DNA from: Hoeflea_A sp040932035 | GTDB lineage: Bacteria; Pseudomonadota; Alphaproteobacteria; Rhizobiales; Rhizobiaceae | Assembly: GCF_040932035.1 (NCBI RefSeq) | Contig: NZ_JBFRBB010000002.1 | Location: 558,001 to 622,000 of the forward strand | DNA: 64,000 bases | Direction of reading: 5' to 3' | Shown: positions 8,516 through 16,707 of the stretch, in pieces | Position numbering within the stretch: the stretch's first letter is position 1 | Layout of the letters: every line of letters begins with the position of its first letter | Notes under the pieces: generated by a model | What the model saw: the letters and a program-made list of their open reading frames with translations, nothing else | Told to the model about the DNA's origin: nothing | The model's database searches: none | Program-made: the position numbers and the translations under genes

Positions 8516-8596
8516 AGGCCTTGGTCAGTCCCCACCCTTCCCGTCTCAGACCAGGCCTAGGGAGCCGGCATCACGCCGGCTCCCTCCCCAATTTTT
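8516..8596 (+). terminator. Double hairpin with intrinsic terminator, possible 3'-UTR RNA
   Basis: A first hairpin pairs 8516-8526 (AGGCCTTGGTC) with 8549-8558, one base bulged, and exposes a 22-base C-rich loop containing CCCCACCCTTCCC. A second perfect 10-bp hairpin (GGGAGCCGGC, 8560-8569, with 8575-8584) is followed by TCCCCAATTTTT. It ends transcripts of the transglutaminase-like gene 85 bases upstream. The C-rich loop resembles the anti-Shine-Dalgarno loops of alphaproteobacterial sRNAs, so a processed or independent sRNA is possible. Confidence 0.55.
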
Positions 8597-8611
8597 GCAA
8601 ATACAAAAATA

Positions 8612-9139
8612 TCAGTCGACACGCACCAGATCGCTGGAGAACCGCCGTGCATTCTCGACATAGTGCTGCGCTGACCATTTGAGTGTTTCAATAGCCTTGT
8701 CATCGAGCTGGCGAACAGGTTTGGCAGGTGCACCGATTACCAGGCTGTTGTCGGGAATTTCCCTGCCTTCCGTCACCAGGGCGCCAGCGCCGATGAGACA
8801 GTTTCTGCCTATTTTGGCTCCGTTCAGTACCGTTGCTCCCATTCCGACAAGGCTGTTATCGCCGATTGTGCAGCCATGCAGCATCGCCTTGTGACCAATT
8901 GTACACCCTGCACCTATGGTAAGCGGAAACCCCATATCCGTGTGCAGAACGCAGTTTTCCTGAATATTGCTCCCTGCCCCCACGGTGATGTTCTCATTGT
9001 CGCCGCGCAACACGCTTCCGAACCAGATGCCGACATCTTCTTCCAAAACGATACGGCCGATAAGGACCGCTGTTTCAGCAACCCAGTAAAATCCGTCCGG
9101 CACGACCGGGCTATCGGTGCCAAGTCTGTAAAGTGGCAT
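8612..9139 (-). CDS. Gamma-class carbonic anhydrase family protein
   Basis: A 175-residue left-handed beta-helix protein. Hexapeptide repeats run from about residue 30 to 145 (VWFGSVLRGDNENITVG-like, IGDNSLVGMGATVLNG). The three zinc-ligand histidines are in CVLHTD and IGHKAMLHG. The family includes gamma carbonic anhydrases and PaaY/YrdA-like proteins; actual CO2 hydration is not certain from sequence. ATG 9139 was chosen over an in-frame TTG at 9151 because GGAGGA lies seven bases before it. Monocistronic. Confidence 0.9.
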   Translation of the reverse strand: MPLYRLGTDSPVVPDGFYWVAETAVLIGRIVLEEDVGIWFGSVLRGDNENITVGAGSNIQENCVLHTDMGFPLTIGAGCTIGHKAMLHGCTIGDNSLVGMGATVLNGAKIGRNCLIGAGALVTEGREIPDNSLVIGAPAKPVRQLDDKAIETLKWSAQHYVENARRFSSDLVRVD

Positions 9140-9263
9140 AAATTCCTCCAATTAGGGTTGGCGGTGACCGCATCGGTCACCTACCGGTAATGCAAATTTC
9201 AGGCTCTGCCGCATCGCAAATTTACGACCCATTAACCATAATCCTGAATGATCTTGGAAGATT

Positions 9264-10064
9264 ATGATTGCTCCCCTGCGTATGGGCGGGAGCCAGTTGG
9301 ATCCTCTATTCATGAATCAGCCGACGTCGTCAACGCTGCCCGGGGAAATCAAGCCTCTTATCTCTCCGGGGTTGCTGCGCAAGGCTGCTGTCTTTATTGC
9401 CGCGGTCGGCGTCTTGACCCTGGCGCTCAGCATCGGTGGACGCATGATCGGCGAACGCATGGTCATGAGCGGGCACAGTGTCGATCCAACACCGGTTACA
9501 ATAAGGATAAACGGCAAATCTATTGCGCTGCCGGCCAACACGATCCGCTTCGAATACCAGCGCAAAGGTGGTGTGCACAAACGCATTGATGCCTATTTCA
9601 CATGGCCTGAACTTGAAGGCTACACACACGCCAACCGCAAGCAGTTCAATGATGTCGATAATTCACAGCGGCTTGTTTTCCTGTCGTTGTCGGCACGCTC
9701 CATGCCGTTGGACATGTCAGCGCGGCTTGATCCGGTTTACAGCAAATTGACGGACGGCGGCACGCTGTCGAAGGAAAGCGGGCTTCTCGCATACGAATTT
9801 GGAAATGACACCCGCTATGCCGGTGAGATGCTCTATGTTGGCGCTCGGGATAATGAAGCCGCATTTGCAGCACGCTGTCTGATAGAGCAAGGTCTGCCCT
9901 CCGGCGCACATTCTTGCATGCGGGATATAAACATCAGCGCGGACCTGACGGTGACATACCGCTTTTCCCGCGAGCTTCTTCCCGAATGGAGGCGGCTGGA
10001 CGCTGCGATCAAATCCTATGTCCTTGATGCGTTCCAGGCAGCGAAAAACGGTCAGCCATCATAA
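9264..10064 (+). CDS. Conserved membrane-anchored protein of unknown function
   Basis: A 266-residue protein with one transmembrane helix at about residues 40-60 (AAVFIAAVGVLTLALSIGG) and the rest probably periplasmic. The distal part has a mixed alpha/beta look with conserved-looking stretches ANTIRFEYQRKGG, DAYFTWPELEGY and LPSGAHSCMRDI. I recognise it only as a type seen in Rhizobiales, with no assigned function. GGAAG precedes the ATG at 9264; ATGs at 9282 and 9312 are alternatives. A bidirectional terminator follows immediately. Confidence 0.72.
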   Translation: MIAPLRMGGSQLDPLFMNQPTSSTLPGEIKPLISPGLLRKAAVFIAAVGVLTLALSIGGRMIGERMVMSGHSVDPTPVTIRINGKSIALPANTIRFEYQRKGGVHKRIDAYFTWPELEGYTHANRKQFNDVDNSQRLVFLSLSARSMPLDMSARLDPVYSKLTDGGTLSKESGLLAYEFGNDTRYAGEMLYVGARDNEAAFAARCLIEQGLPSGAHSCMRDINISADLTVTYRFSRELLPEWRRLDAAIKSYVLDAFQAAKNGQPS

Positions 10065-10066
10065 AA

Positions 10067-10091
10067 AAAAGCCGCATCGCGTGCGGCTTTT
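10067..10091. terminator. Bidirectional intrinsic terminator
   Basis: AAAAGCCGCA/TGCGGCTTTT arms with a 5-base loop; A-run upstream and T-run downstream. It sits between the stop of the plus-strand membrane protein gene (10064) and the minus-strand DUF3126 gene (stop at 10146). Confidence 0.85.
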
Positions 10092-10145
10092 CATAAACTT
10101 GCTTTGGCGACTTACGCGGGATTGAAAAGGTGCCGCGCGGTCTTC

Positions 10146-10358
10146 TCAATGATCGTCGAGATCGATATCCAGAATTGCCATCGAGAAATTGAAGGAAAGA
10201 TCGCCGTCCTCGTCGTCCCGGAACAATACGCCCAGGAACTCGTCGCCAATATAGACCTCGGCGGAATCATTCTTGCGCGGCCGTGCCCGCACTTCCATTT
10301 GCGGATTGAACGTCCGTTTGAAATAGGAATCGAGCTTTCGCAGTTCTTCGGGCTTCAA
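10146..10358 (-). CDS. DUF3126 family small protein
   Basis: About 70 residues: KPEELRKLDSYFKRTFN, then RPRKNDSAEVYIGDEFLGVLFRDDEDGDLSFNFSMAILDIDLDD. It is a small acidic-tailed protein conserved in alphaproteobacteria with no assigned function. I chose the TTG at 10358 because GGAGA lies six bases upstream and it matches the usual family N-terminus; in-frame ATGs at 10397 and 10406 would add 13-16 residues. It follows cysE on the same strand with a 125-base gap and may be co-transcribed. Confidence 0.78.
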   Translation of the reverse strand: MKPEELRKLDSYFKRTFNPQMEVRARPRKNDSAEVYIGDEFLGVLFRDDEDGDLSFNFSMAILDIDLDDH

Positions 10359-10483
10359 GATGCTCTCCGTTTGATTGCCTTGCACGCCCGGTTTCATGCA
10401 ATGCAATCATCCGGCTGTAAAGGCCTCAATGTGAATTTCGCTGTTTTACGCTAGCGCGATACCAGGCTGTGCACAGCTTGCGT

Positions 10484-11302
10484 TCAGTCGTCGCCCAGTA
10501 TCTGGTCCATCGAACGCGCCGGCTCCTTGCAACCCGCCTTTCCGACAACACGGGCCGGCACGCCGGCCACCGTGGTCGACTCGGGAACCGGTTGCAAGAC
10601 AACAGATCCGGAAGCGATGCGCGAGCAGCAGCCGATTTCGACATTGCCCAGAATCTTGGCGCCCGCGCCGATCAGCACGCCGTGACGAACCTTCGGATGC
10701 CTGTTGCCCGGCTCCTTGCCGGTGCCGCCAAGCGTAACGCCGTGCAATATCGAAACGTCGTCCTCAATGACCGCCGTTCCGCCGATCACCAGACCGGTCG
10801 CGTGATCAAGGAATATTCCCTTGCCCATGCGCACACCCGGATGAATATCCGTCTGGAACACCTCGGAAGAACGGCTCTGGAGATAAAGCGCATAGTCGCG
10901 TCGCCCCTGCTCCCAAAGCCAATGAGCCAGCCGGTGCGCCTGGATGGCATGGAACCCTTTAAAGTAAAGGACCGGCTCGATGAAACGGTCGCAGGCCGGG
11001 TCGCGATCGTAAACGGCCTGAATATCGACTCGCAATATTGAACTCCAGCCCGGCTGGTCTGCCAGCATTTCCTCAAAAGTCTGCCGCAGCAGATTCGTCG
11101 GCATGTCCGGGTGATCGAGGCGCTCGCATACGCGGTGAATGACGGCATCTTCGAGCGTCCTGAAATTCAGGATTGTTGAGTAATGGTAGGTGGCAAGCAC
11201 CGGATCGTTTTCAGCAGCCTGAAATGCCTCCGTCCGGATTGCATCCCAGATCGGGTCCATCGTTTTGACCTGCTCCGCACTCAGAGCCTTGTCAGCAACC
11301 AT
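10484..11302 (-). CDS. cysE: Serine O-acetyltransferase
   Basis: A 272-residue enzyme making O-acetylserine from serine and acetyl-CoA, the first step of cysteine synthesis. The N-terminal helical domain (DPIWDAIRTEAFQAAENDPVLATYHYSTIL) is followed by the left-handed beta-helix with FQTDIHPGVRMGKGIFLDH and VSILHGVTLGGTGK, which carry the catalytic His/Asp pair. The C-terminus ends in PARSMDQILGDD, longer than the classical Ile tail that binds cysteine synthase. ATG 11302 has GGAGGA seven bases upstream; the open frame back to 11443 adds 47 residues that do not fit the family. Confidence 0.93.
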   Translation of the reverse strand: MVADKALSAEQVKTMDPIWDAIRTEAFQAAENDPVLATYHYSTILNFRTLEDAVIHRVCERLDHPDMPTNLLRQTFEEMLADQPGWSSILRVDIQAVYDRDPACDRFIEPVLYFKGFHAIQAHRLAHWLWEQGRRDYALYLQSRSSEVFQTDIHPGVRMGKGIFLDHATGLVIGGTAVIEDDVSILHGVTLGGTGKEPGNRHPKVRHGVLIGAGAKILGNVEIGCCSRIASGSVVLQPVPESTTVAGVPARVVGKAGCKEPARSMDQILGDD

Positions 11303-11443
11303 GTTTTCGTCCTCCGATGAGCGCCCCAACCGGGCCTCGAAAAGTGTGGAACGGATGACCGCTCCTGTCGACACAAACTGTGCAACCCCTATCGCACTTA
11401 AAACAACATCCGGTAAAGATAGGCCAGACACATCGAAATTCAA

Positions 11444-12262
11444 ATGGATATATTATTAATGAAATCAAGGCACACATTCGCACAAAACGGCCTGATTGCG
11501 GCAACCGACGGGAACAGGGGATATTTGAGCATCAATCGCCCGGAACGCAAGAATGCAATCAGCTTCGAGATGTGGCGCGATATTCCGGTAGCCCTGAACT
11601 GGTTATGCGAGCAGGGTGACATTCGTTGCATCATCATGCATGGCGAGGGCGGCACCGACTTTTCAGCAGGCGCGGATATTTCCGAGTTCGATGAGGTTCG
11701 CCAGGATGCGTCGACCGCACAGGGCTATGAGCTTTCCAACTCATCGGCCTTTCAAGCCGTGCGGCTGTGCCCGATACCGGTGGTGGCAATGATCAACGGT
11801 GTCTGTTTTGGCGGCGCCTTTGGCCTGGCGGCAGCAACTGATATGCGCATTGCCAGCAACGAAGCCCTGTTCGCGGTCCCTGCCGGGCGGCTTGGCCTTG
11901 CCTATCCGGTAGACGCCATGAGCGACATCGTCGAGGCCCTCGGGCCGCAGCCCGCACGCGCACTTCTATATACCGGCCGCAGGATGAACGCCCGGGAAGC
12001 CCAATCGGCAGGGTTCCTATATTCGGTCTGCGGCATTGCCGACCTCAACACAGCAGTTCACGAACTGGCCGACCAGATTTGTGCAAACGCTCCCTTGTCG
12101 AACCGGGCTTCGAAATTATCCATCAGAGCAGCGCTCACGGGCAGGAATGAGGATCTGCTACGCGCTGAAGAGGTGGCGCAATCGACATTCAGGAGCGCGG
12201 ATTACGCGGAAGGCCGCCGGGCGTTCCGGGAAAAACGCAGCCCCAGCTTTGCCGGCAAATAG
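11444..12262 (+). CDS. Enoyl-CoA hydratase/isomerase family protein
   Basis: A 272-residue crotonase-fold protein. The oxyanion-hole segments are FSAGADISEFDEV near residue 73 and NGVCFGGAFGLAAATDMRIAS near residue 118. A glutamate at the first catalytic position is not obvious, as the region reads AGRLGLAYPVDAMSD, so isomerase or hydrolase activity is possible instead of hydration. Divergent from cysE, and a start at ATG 11459 is also possible. It is convergent, two bases apart, with the following alpha/beta hydrolase gene. Confidence 0.85.
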   Translation: MDILLMKSRHTFAQNGLIAATDGNRGYLSINRPERKNAISFEMWRDIPVALNWLCEQGDIRCIIMHGEGGTDFSAGADISEFDEVRQDASTAQGYELSNSSAFQAVRLCPIPVVAMINGVCFGGAFGLAAATDMRIASNEALFAVPAGRLGLAYPVDAMSDIVEALGPQPARALLYTGRRMNAREAQSAGFLYSVCGIADLNTAVHELADQICANAPLSNRASKLSIRAALTGRNEDLLRAEEVAQSTFRSADYAEGRRAFREKRSPSFAGK

Positions 12263-12264
12263 GA

Positions 12265-13170
12265 TCATCTGTCCTGCTTTAGAATGTCGTCCAGGAATTC
12301 GAGTATCGCGGCCTGGAAAATATCGTTTCGGTCTCCCGCAACCATATGCCCGGCACCCGAAACATCCGCCAGCTTCGCATGCGGAACCAGCTTCAAAAAC
12401 TCCTCCGCGTGGTCCTCTGATACGAGTTCCGATTGCCCTCCGCGAACCAGAAGGGTCGGTATCGTAAGCGCACGCGCCGCATTCATGCGGTATTCCTCAG
12501 AACGGAGCCGTCCGGTGTTGACCGGACGCGGTCCGGTAATAAAGGCCGGATCCCAGTGCCAGCGGTATCGCCCGTCGTCGCCAAGCCGCAGGTTCTTAGA
12601 CAGACCATTGAGCGATTTCGGTCTGCTGCGGTTGGGAAGATAGGCCGATATGACGTCGGCAGCCTCTTCCAGTGAACTGAAACCATCTTCGATGCGGTCA
12701 GACATAAAACCCAGGATACGGTCGACGCCATCCCTGTGCATTCGTGGCGTAACATCTACAAGGATAAGCCCTGCAAAACAGTCCTGGTTCGATTCATATT
12801 GCGCAACGAGGGAAGATATCCCGCCAAGGGAAGCCCCGACAGCAATCGGCTTTACGCCGTATTCCTTGTAGGTCGCGCGGGCAATCAAAGCGACGTCGGC
12901 CGCATAATCGTCAAAGGAATAGGACTGGTCCGCAATCCAGTCGCTTTCACCGTGGCCGCGCAGGTCCACCGTGATTGCAGTCATTCCATCCGCCTGAAGC
13001 CTTTTTGCGGTTTTGTCCCACGCGTACCGTGTCTGCCCGCCACCATGGAACAGCAGAATCGGCTGGCCGCCGCCTTCATAAACACTGGCGGCCAGCTTGT
13101 TGTCATTCACACCGACAAAAGACCGCTCTTGCAAATCCGGCAACACCTGATCGACGCCAACATCAGTCAT
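12265..13170 (-). CDS. Alpha/beta hydrolase
   Basis: A 301-residue alpha/beta-fold hydrolase. The oxyanion stretch ILLFHGGGQTRYAWDKTA is near residue 38, the nucleophile elbow GASLGGISSL near residue 112, and the catalytic His in SGAGHMVAGD near residue 278. The substrate is not evident; hydrolases of this subgroup act on esters. Its ATG overlaps the stop of the next hydrolase gene upstream (ATGA, 13167-13170), so the two are translationally coupled. Confidence 0.86.
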   Translation of the reverse strand: MTDVGVDQVLPDLQERSFVGVNDNKLAASVYEGGGQPILLFHGGGQTRYAWDKTAKRLQADGMTAITVDLRGHGESDWIADQSYSFDDYAADVALIARATYKEYGVKPIAVGASLGGISSLVAQYESNQDCFAGLILVDVTPRMHRDGVDRILGFMSDRIEDGFSSLEEAADVISAYLPNRSRPKSLNGLSKNLRLGDDGRYRWHWDPAFITGPRPVNTGRLRSEEYRMNAARALTIPTLLVRGGQSELVSEDHAEEFLKLVPHAKLADVSGAGHMVAGDRNDIFQAAILEFLDDILKQDR

Positions 13171-13952
13171 GAAATTTCAGACTCCTCGAAAAATTGTGCG
13201 ACCGCTGCCTTGTAGCTCCGGTCGCCCACGGCAAGCATGTGATCTCTGTTCGCTATATCAAAGGCGCGGCCATCGGGAAGTTGACCGGCCAGCACCTCGG
13301 CAGAGCCGGCAATATCGTCCCGGGTTCCCACCGCTACGAGCGCCGGCATGGTCAGCCTTGCAAGCTGCGCCGGCACAACAAGCGTCCGTGATGATTCAAT
13401 GCAGGCGGCTAGGGCCTGCCTGTCCGACCTGGTCTGGTCCGCAAATGCGCGAAAGGCGCGGCCCGTCGCATCTGTGACATCGCCAATCGACGGCGCCAGC
13501 AGCGCATCCGCGATCGGCCCCCAGTCGCCCACACCTTCGGTCATTCCCGATCCGAGGCCGCCAAATACGAGTGTGCTCACCAGTTCCGGCGCAGCAAGTG
13601 CCAGAAAGGCACTGAGCCGGGCACCCATCGAATATCCCATGACATGGGCGCGTTCGATTGCCAGGAATTCAAGCAGGGCCAACGAATCCGAGGCCATCAA
13701 ATCAGGCGTATAGCCTGATGGGTCGTGGAGTTTTTCGCTGCCGCCATGGCCACGGTTATCCAGTGCTATGACACGATAGCCCAATTCCGACAGCATCCTG
13801 ACCCAGCCAGTGAAAACCCAGTTGACATGTGCCGTGGAGGCAAAGCCATGGATAAGAAGAACCGGATAGCCGTCTCTCGGACCGACATCGAGATAAGCGA
13901 TCCGAACGCCTCCATTGCTGATCTCGTTCATCGGCAAGCGGTCGATGTCCAT
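13167..13952 (-). CDS. Alpha/beta hydrolase
   Basis: A 261-residue alpha/beta-fold hydrolase, distinct from its downstream partner. VLLIHGFASTAHVNW is near residue 30, DNRGHGGSEKLHDPSGY near residue 66, the nucleophile elbow GYSMGARLSAF near residue 100, and the catalytic His in IANRDHMLAVGD near residue 240. First gene of a two-gene unit. The substrate is unknown; overall it resembles haloperoxidase- or esterase-type members. Confidence 0.86.
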   Translation of the reverse strand: MDIDRLPMNEISNGGVRIAYLDVGPRDGYPVLLIHGFASTAHVNWVFTGWVRMLSELGYRVIALDNRGHGGSEKLHDPSGYTPDLMASDSLALLEFLAIERAHVMGYSMGARLSAFLALAAPELVSTLVFGGLGSGMTEGVGDWGPIADALLAPSIGDVTDATGRAFRAFADQTRSDRQALAACIESSRTLVVPAQLARLTMPALVAVGTRDDIAGSAEVLAGQLPDGRAFDIANRDHMLAVGDRSYKAAVAQFFEESEIS

Positions 13953-14276
13953 TCAATACGGCTCCATAGTCACGTTGAATAACAGCATTTATGCCAATCT
14001 TGAACATTTCTCAAGCACCCATTCGATTGCCGCGTGACATGCCGTGAGATCACAATGCCAATCAGATTTTACGGCGACTCGAATTTAGCCGACGAACGCC
14101 TACCAGCGGTTGACAAGGGAGGAAGACTTGCCTCTCGATAGCAAATAGGAGCGACATCATTACAAAATACAGTCAAAACGGGGGAAAAAGTCGTATATGA
14201 CTGCCAAATTTCTCTACACAATTGACAACCGTGCGTATATGTTCCGCCTGAATTACATTGATTTTGGAGTATCGAA
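13953..14276. other. Divergent intergenic region
   Basis: This 324-base gap separates the hydrolase pair (minus) from the zinc-finger gene (plus). A TTGACA occurs at 14222-14227 but without a well-spaced -10 box. I see no gene, long palindrome or terminator. Confidence 0.5.
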
Positions 14277-14522
14277 ATGGCCGGGCACACTATCCCGCAT
14301 TTCCAGAATGACGCCGGGCATCCCTCTATCGAGGTCGGCGTCAGAGAATTCATGTGTGTTGGCGCAAACACGCCGTTCGATCATCCCCATGAATATTTGG
14401 ACATGGGCGACGACAACGAGATAATTTGTCCCTATTGCTCAACACTTTACAAGCACAATGGCGAGCTCGCGGCCGATCAGACCCAGCCGGACGGGTGCAC
14501 TTTTTCGACAGAGACCGACTAA
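14277..14522 (+). CDS. zf-CHCC zinc-finger protein (NDUFS6-like)
   Basis: An 81-residue protein with the CHCC zinc signature: Cys27 (FMCVGANTPFDHPHEY), His36, Cys51 and Cys54 (IICPYCSTLY). It is related to the mitochondrial complex I accessory subunit NDUFS6, which alphaproteobacteria share, so it may take part in NADH dehydrogenase assembly; no nuo genes are nearby. GGAG lies eight bases before the ATG. It is followed by a FAD monooxygenase gene after 127 bases, a neighbour often seen in Rhizobiales. Confidence 0.9.
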   Translation: MAGHTIPHFQNDAGHPSIEVGVREFMCVGANTPFDHPHEYLDMGDDNEIICPYCSTLYKHNGELAADQTQPDGCTFSTETD

Positions 14523-14649
14523 GGACAATTCGAAAAGCCAGCCATCTCCGCTGGCGGCCGTTTATGTCTTTTGCTAGGCTCGCCAGAGCCTGGAATACGG
14601 TCTATTCGACTGCGCTTCCGATCATGCATAGTGAGCTAGCACACACGTG

Positions 14650-15828
14650 ATGCAACCCAGAATTGTCGTTGTCGGCGCCGGAATCGCCGGATTGTGCGCA
14701 GCGATCGCCTTTGCCCGGCGCGGGTATAAGGTGGATATTTTTGAAGCCAGCCAGACGTTGGACGAGGTAGGCGCCGGGCTTCAATTGTCGCCCAACGTCA
14801 CGCGGTTGATCCACGATCTGGAAATCGGAGACCAGCTTTCAGCAGTCATGGTCGAGCCACCCAGATTGTCGCTATTGTCGGGCATAGATCTGCAGACCTT
14901 GTGCGAAATACCGGCTGGCGGGTTTGCCCGCCGGCGTTGGGATGCGGCCTATGGCGTCATCCATCGCGCTGATCTTCAAAAACTGCTGGCCGATGCCGTC
15001 AACGCGGATGCGCTGTGTACGCTGCATCTGGACAGATCCATTGTGGCGGAGTCCGAACCTCAACTCCTGGCATTGCTGACGAGGGCGATGGGCGCTGAAC
15101 CGGATTTGGTTGTTGGTGCGGACGGCGTGTGGTCGGCCATGCGGAGGATGGTGCCCAACGCCCCTTCCGCAACTTTTTCAGGATCGATCGCCTGGCGCGG
15201 GCTGTTGAATCCCGGTGATCTGCCAGCCCTGAAAAACCCTGACCACGTGAACGCATTCCTTGCGCCCGATACACATCTGGTAACCTATCCCCTCGGTCAT
15301 CGCGGCGTCGTTAACGCCGTGGCGATCACACCAGGCAAGGTAACGGGCCGCAATTGGGACAACGAAGGCAACGTCGAGGAACTGCGCGCGCTGTTTGGCG
15401 GCTGGAACAAAGCAATTCTCAATGCCCTCGGCAACGTGTCGTGGCGCTTCTGGCCACTCTTTGAAGTCAGGAACACGTGCTACACAGCCGGCCGTAAAAC
15501 GGCTCTCATCGGCGATGCTGCCCACGCCATGACACCGCACGCTGCACAAGGAGCCGCAATGGCTATCGAAGATGCCTGCGCGCTTGCGGCGTGCTTCGAC
15601 GCCGCGAATGGCAACACAGACGATATGATGCCGATGTTCGATGCGCTGAGAATCCCACGGATCGCGCGCGTTCGAAAGCGGGGTGATTTCAACAAGTTTG
15701 CCTATCACGCAAAAGGCCCGGCCCGGATCGCCAGAAACCTGATCCTGTCTATGCGGACGCCGGAGACGCTGGCATCCGACCTCGACTGGCTCTACGGTTA
15801 CGACGCGACCGATCTTTCACAACTTTGA
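14650..15828 (+). CDS. FAD-dependent monooxygenase
   Basis: A 392-residue class A flavoprotein hydroxylase. The dinucleotide-binding GAGIAGLCAAIAFARRGYKV is at the N-terminus, the DG motif in VGADGVWSAMRR near residue 160, and the second FAD motif ALIGDAAHAMTPHAAQGAAMAIEDA near residue 285. It resembles salicylate hydroxylase/UbiH-type enzymes that hydroxylate aromatics with NAD(P)H and O2; the substrate is not decidable. ATG 14650 is preferred over the GTG one codon earlier. Confidence 0.87.
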   Translation: MQPRIVVVGAGIAGLCAAIAFARRGYKVDIFEASQTLDEVGAGLQLSPNVTRLIHDLEIGDQLSAVMVEPPRLSLLSGIDLQTLCEIPAGGFARRRWDAAYGVIHRADLQKLLADAVNADALCTLHLDRSIVAESEPQLLALLTRAMGAEPDLVVGADGVWSAMRRMVPNAPSATFSGSIAWRGLLNPGDLPALKNPDHVNAFLAPDTHLVTYPLGHRGVVNAVAITPGKVTGRNWDNEGNVEELRALFGGWNKAILNALGNVSWRFWPLFEVRNTCYTAGRKTALIGDAAHAMTPHAAQGAAMAIEDACALAACFDAANGNTDDMMPMFDALRIPRIARVRKRGDFNKFAYHAKGPARIARNLILSMRTPETLASDLDWLYGYDATDLSQL

Positions 15829-15839
15829 ACCAACGAAAT

Positions 15840-15860
15840 TGGCCGGCGCGGAGCCGGCCA
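15840..15860. terminator. GC-rich hairpin between convergent genes
   Basis: TGGCCGGC and GCCGGCCA form an 8-bp stem around a 5-base loop, between the monooxygenase stop and the aapP stop. T-runs are weak on both sides, so termination may be inefficient. Confidence 0.5.
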
Positions 15861-15890
15861 GTTTAGATTGATTGCAACACCTGGCGTCCG

Positions 15891-16691
15891 CTAGTGCAGA
15901 ATCTGGCTCAGGAAGAGCTTCGTACGCTCATGCTGGGGATTGTCGAAGAACTCGCCGGGCTCGTTCTGTTCAACAATCTGGCCCTGGTCCATGAAGATGA
16001 CGCGGTTGGCAACCTGACGGGCAAAACCCATTTCGTGGGTTACGCAGATCATGGTCATGCCTTCCTCGGCAAGGCCCACCATGGTGTCGAGCACCTCCTT
16101 GATCATTTCCGGATCAAGCGCCGATGTGGGCTCGTCAAACAACATGATCCTCGGATTCATGCAAAGCGAGCGTGCAATGGCGACGCGCTGCTGCTGCCCA
16201 CCGGAAAGCTGCCCCGGGAACTTGTGTGCCTGCTCCGGGATTTTCACGCGCTCGAGGAAATGCATGGCAACATCCTCGGCTTCTTTCTTGGGCATCTTGC
16301 GAACCCAGATCGGCGCCAGTGTGCAGTTTTCAAGTATGGTCAGATGCGGAAACAGATTGAAGTGCTGGAACACCATGCCAACTTCCCGGCGCACTTCGTC
16401 GATCTTTTTCAGATCATTCGTCAGCTCGATGCCATCGACGACGATCGTGCCCTTCTGGTGTTCTTCCAACCGGTTGATACACCGGATCATGGTCGATTTT
16501 CCAGAGCCCGACGGACCCGCCACAACGATCCGCTCGCCCTGCATGACCTTGAGATTTATGTCCCTCAAAACGTGAAAATCACCGTACCACTTGTTCATGT
16601 TGGTAATCTCAATGGCGACATCCGTTTCGGACACCTTCATCTTTGACCGGTCGGCTTCTACTTCTACTTCGTGAGCAGCGTCTTCTGACAT
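15891..16691 (-). CDS. aapP: General L-amino acid ABC transporter, ATP-binding protein
   Basis: A 266-residue ABC ATPase. Walker A GPSGSGKST is near residue 60, the Q-loop region GMVFQHFNLFPHLT, the signature LSGGQQQRVAIARSL, and Walker B RIMLFDEPTSALDPE, with the switch His in CVTHEMGFA. The N-terminal 25 residues are acidic and precede the usual start of the fold. It energises AapQM uptake of L-amino acids from the periplasm. Last gene of the leftward aapJQMP unit, 16 bases after aapM. Confidence 0.95.
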   Translation of the reverse strand: MSEDAAHEVEVEADRSKMKVSETDVAIEITNMNKWYGDFHVLRDINLKVMQGERIVVAGPSGSGKSTMIRCINRLEEHQKGTIVVDGIELTNDLKKIDEVRREVGMVFQHFNLFPHLTILENCTLAPIWVRKMPKKEAEDVAMHFLERVKIPEQAHKFPGQLSGGQQQRVAIARSLCMNPRIMLFDEPTSALDPEMIKEVLDTMVGLAEEGMTMICVTHEMGFARQVANRVIFMDQGQIVEQNEPGEFFDNPQHERTKLFLSQILH

Positions 16692-16707
16692 AGCGCTCTT
16701 CCCCTAA

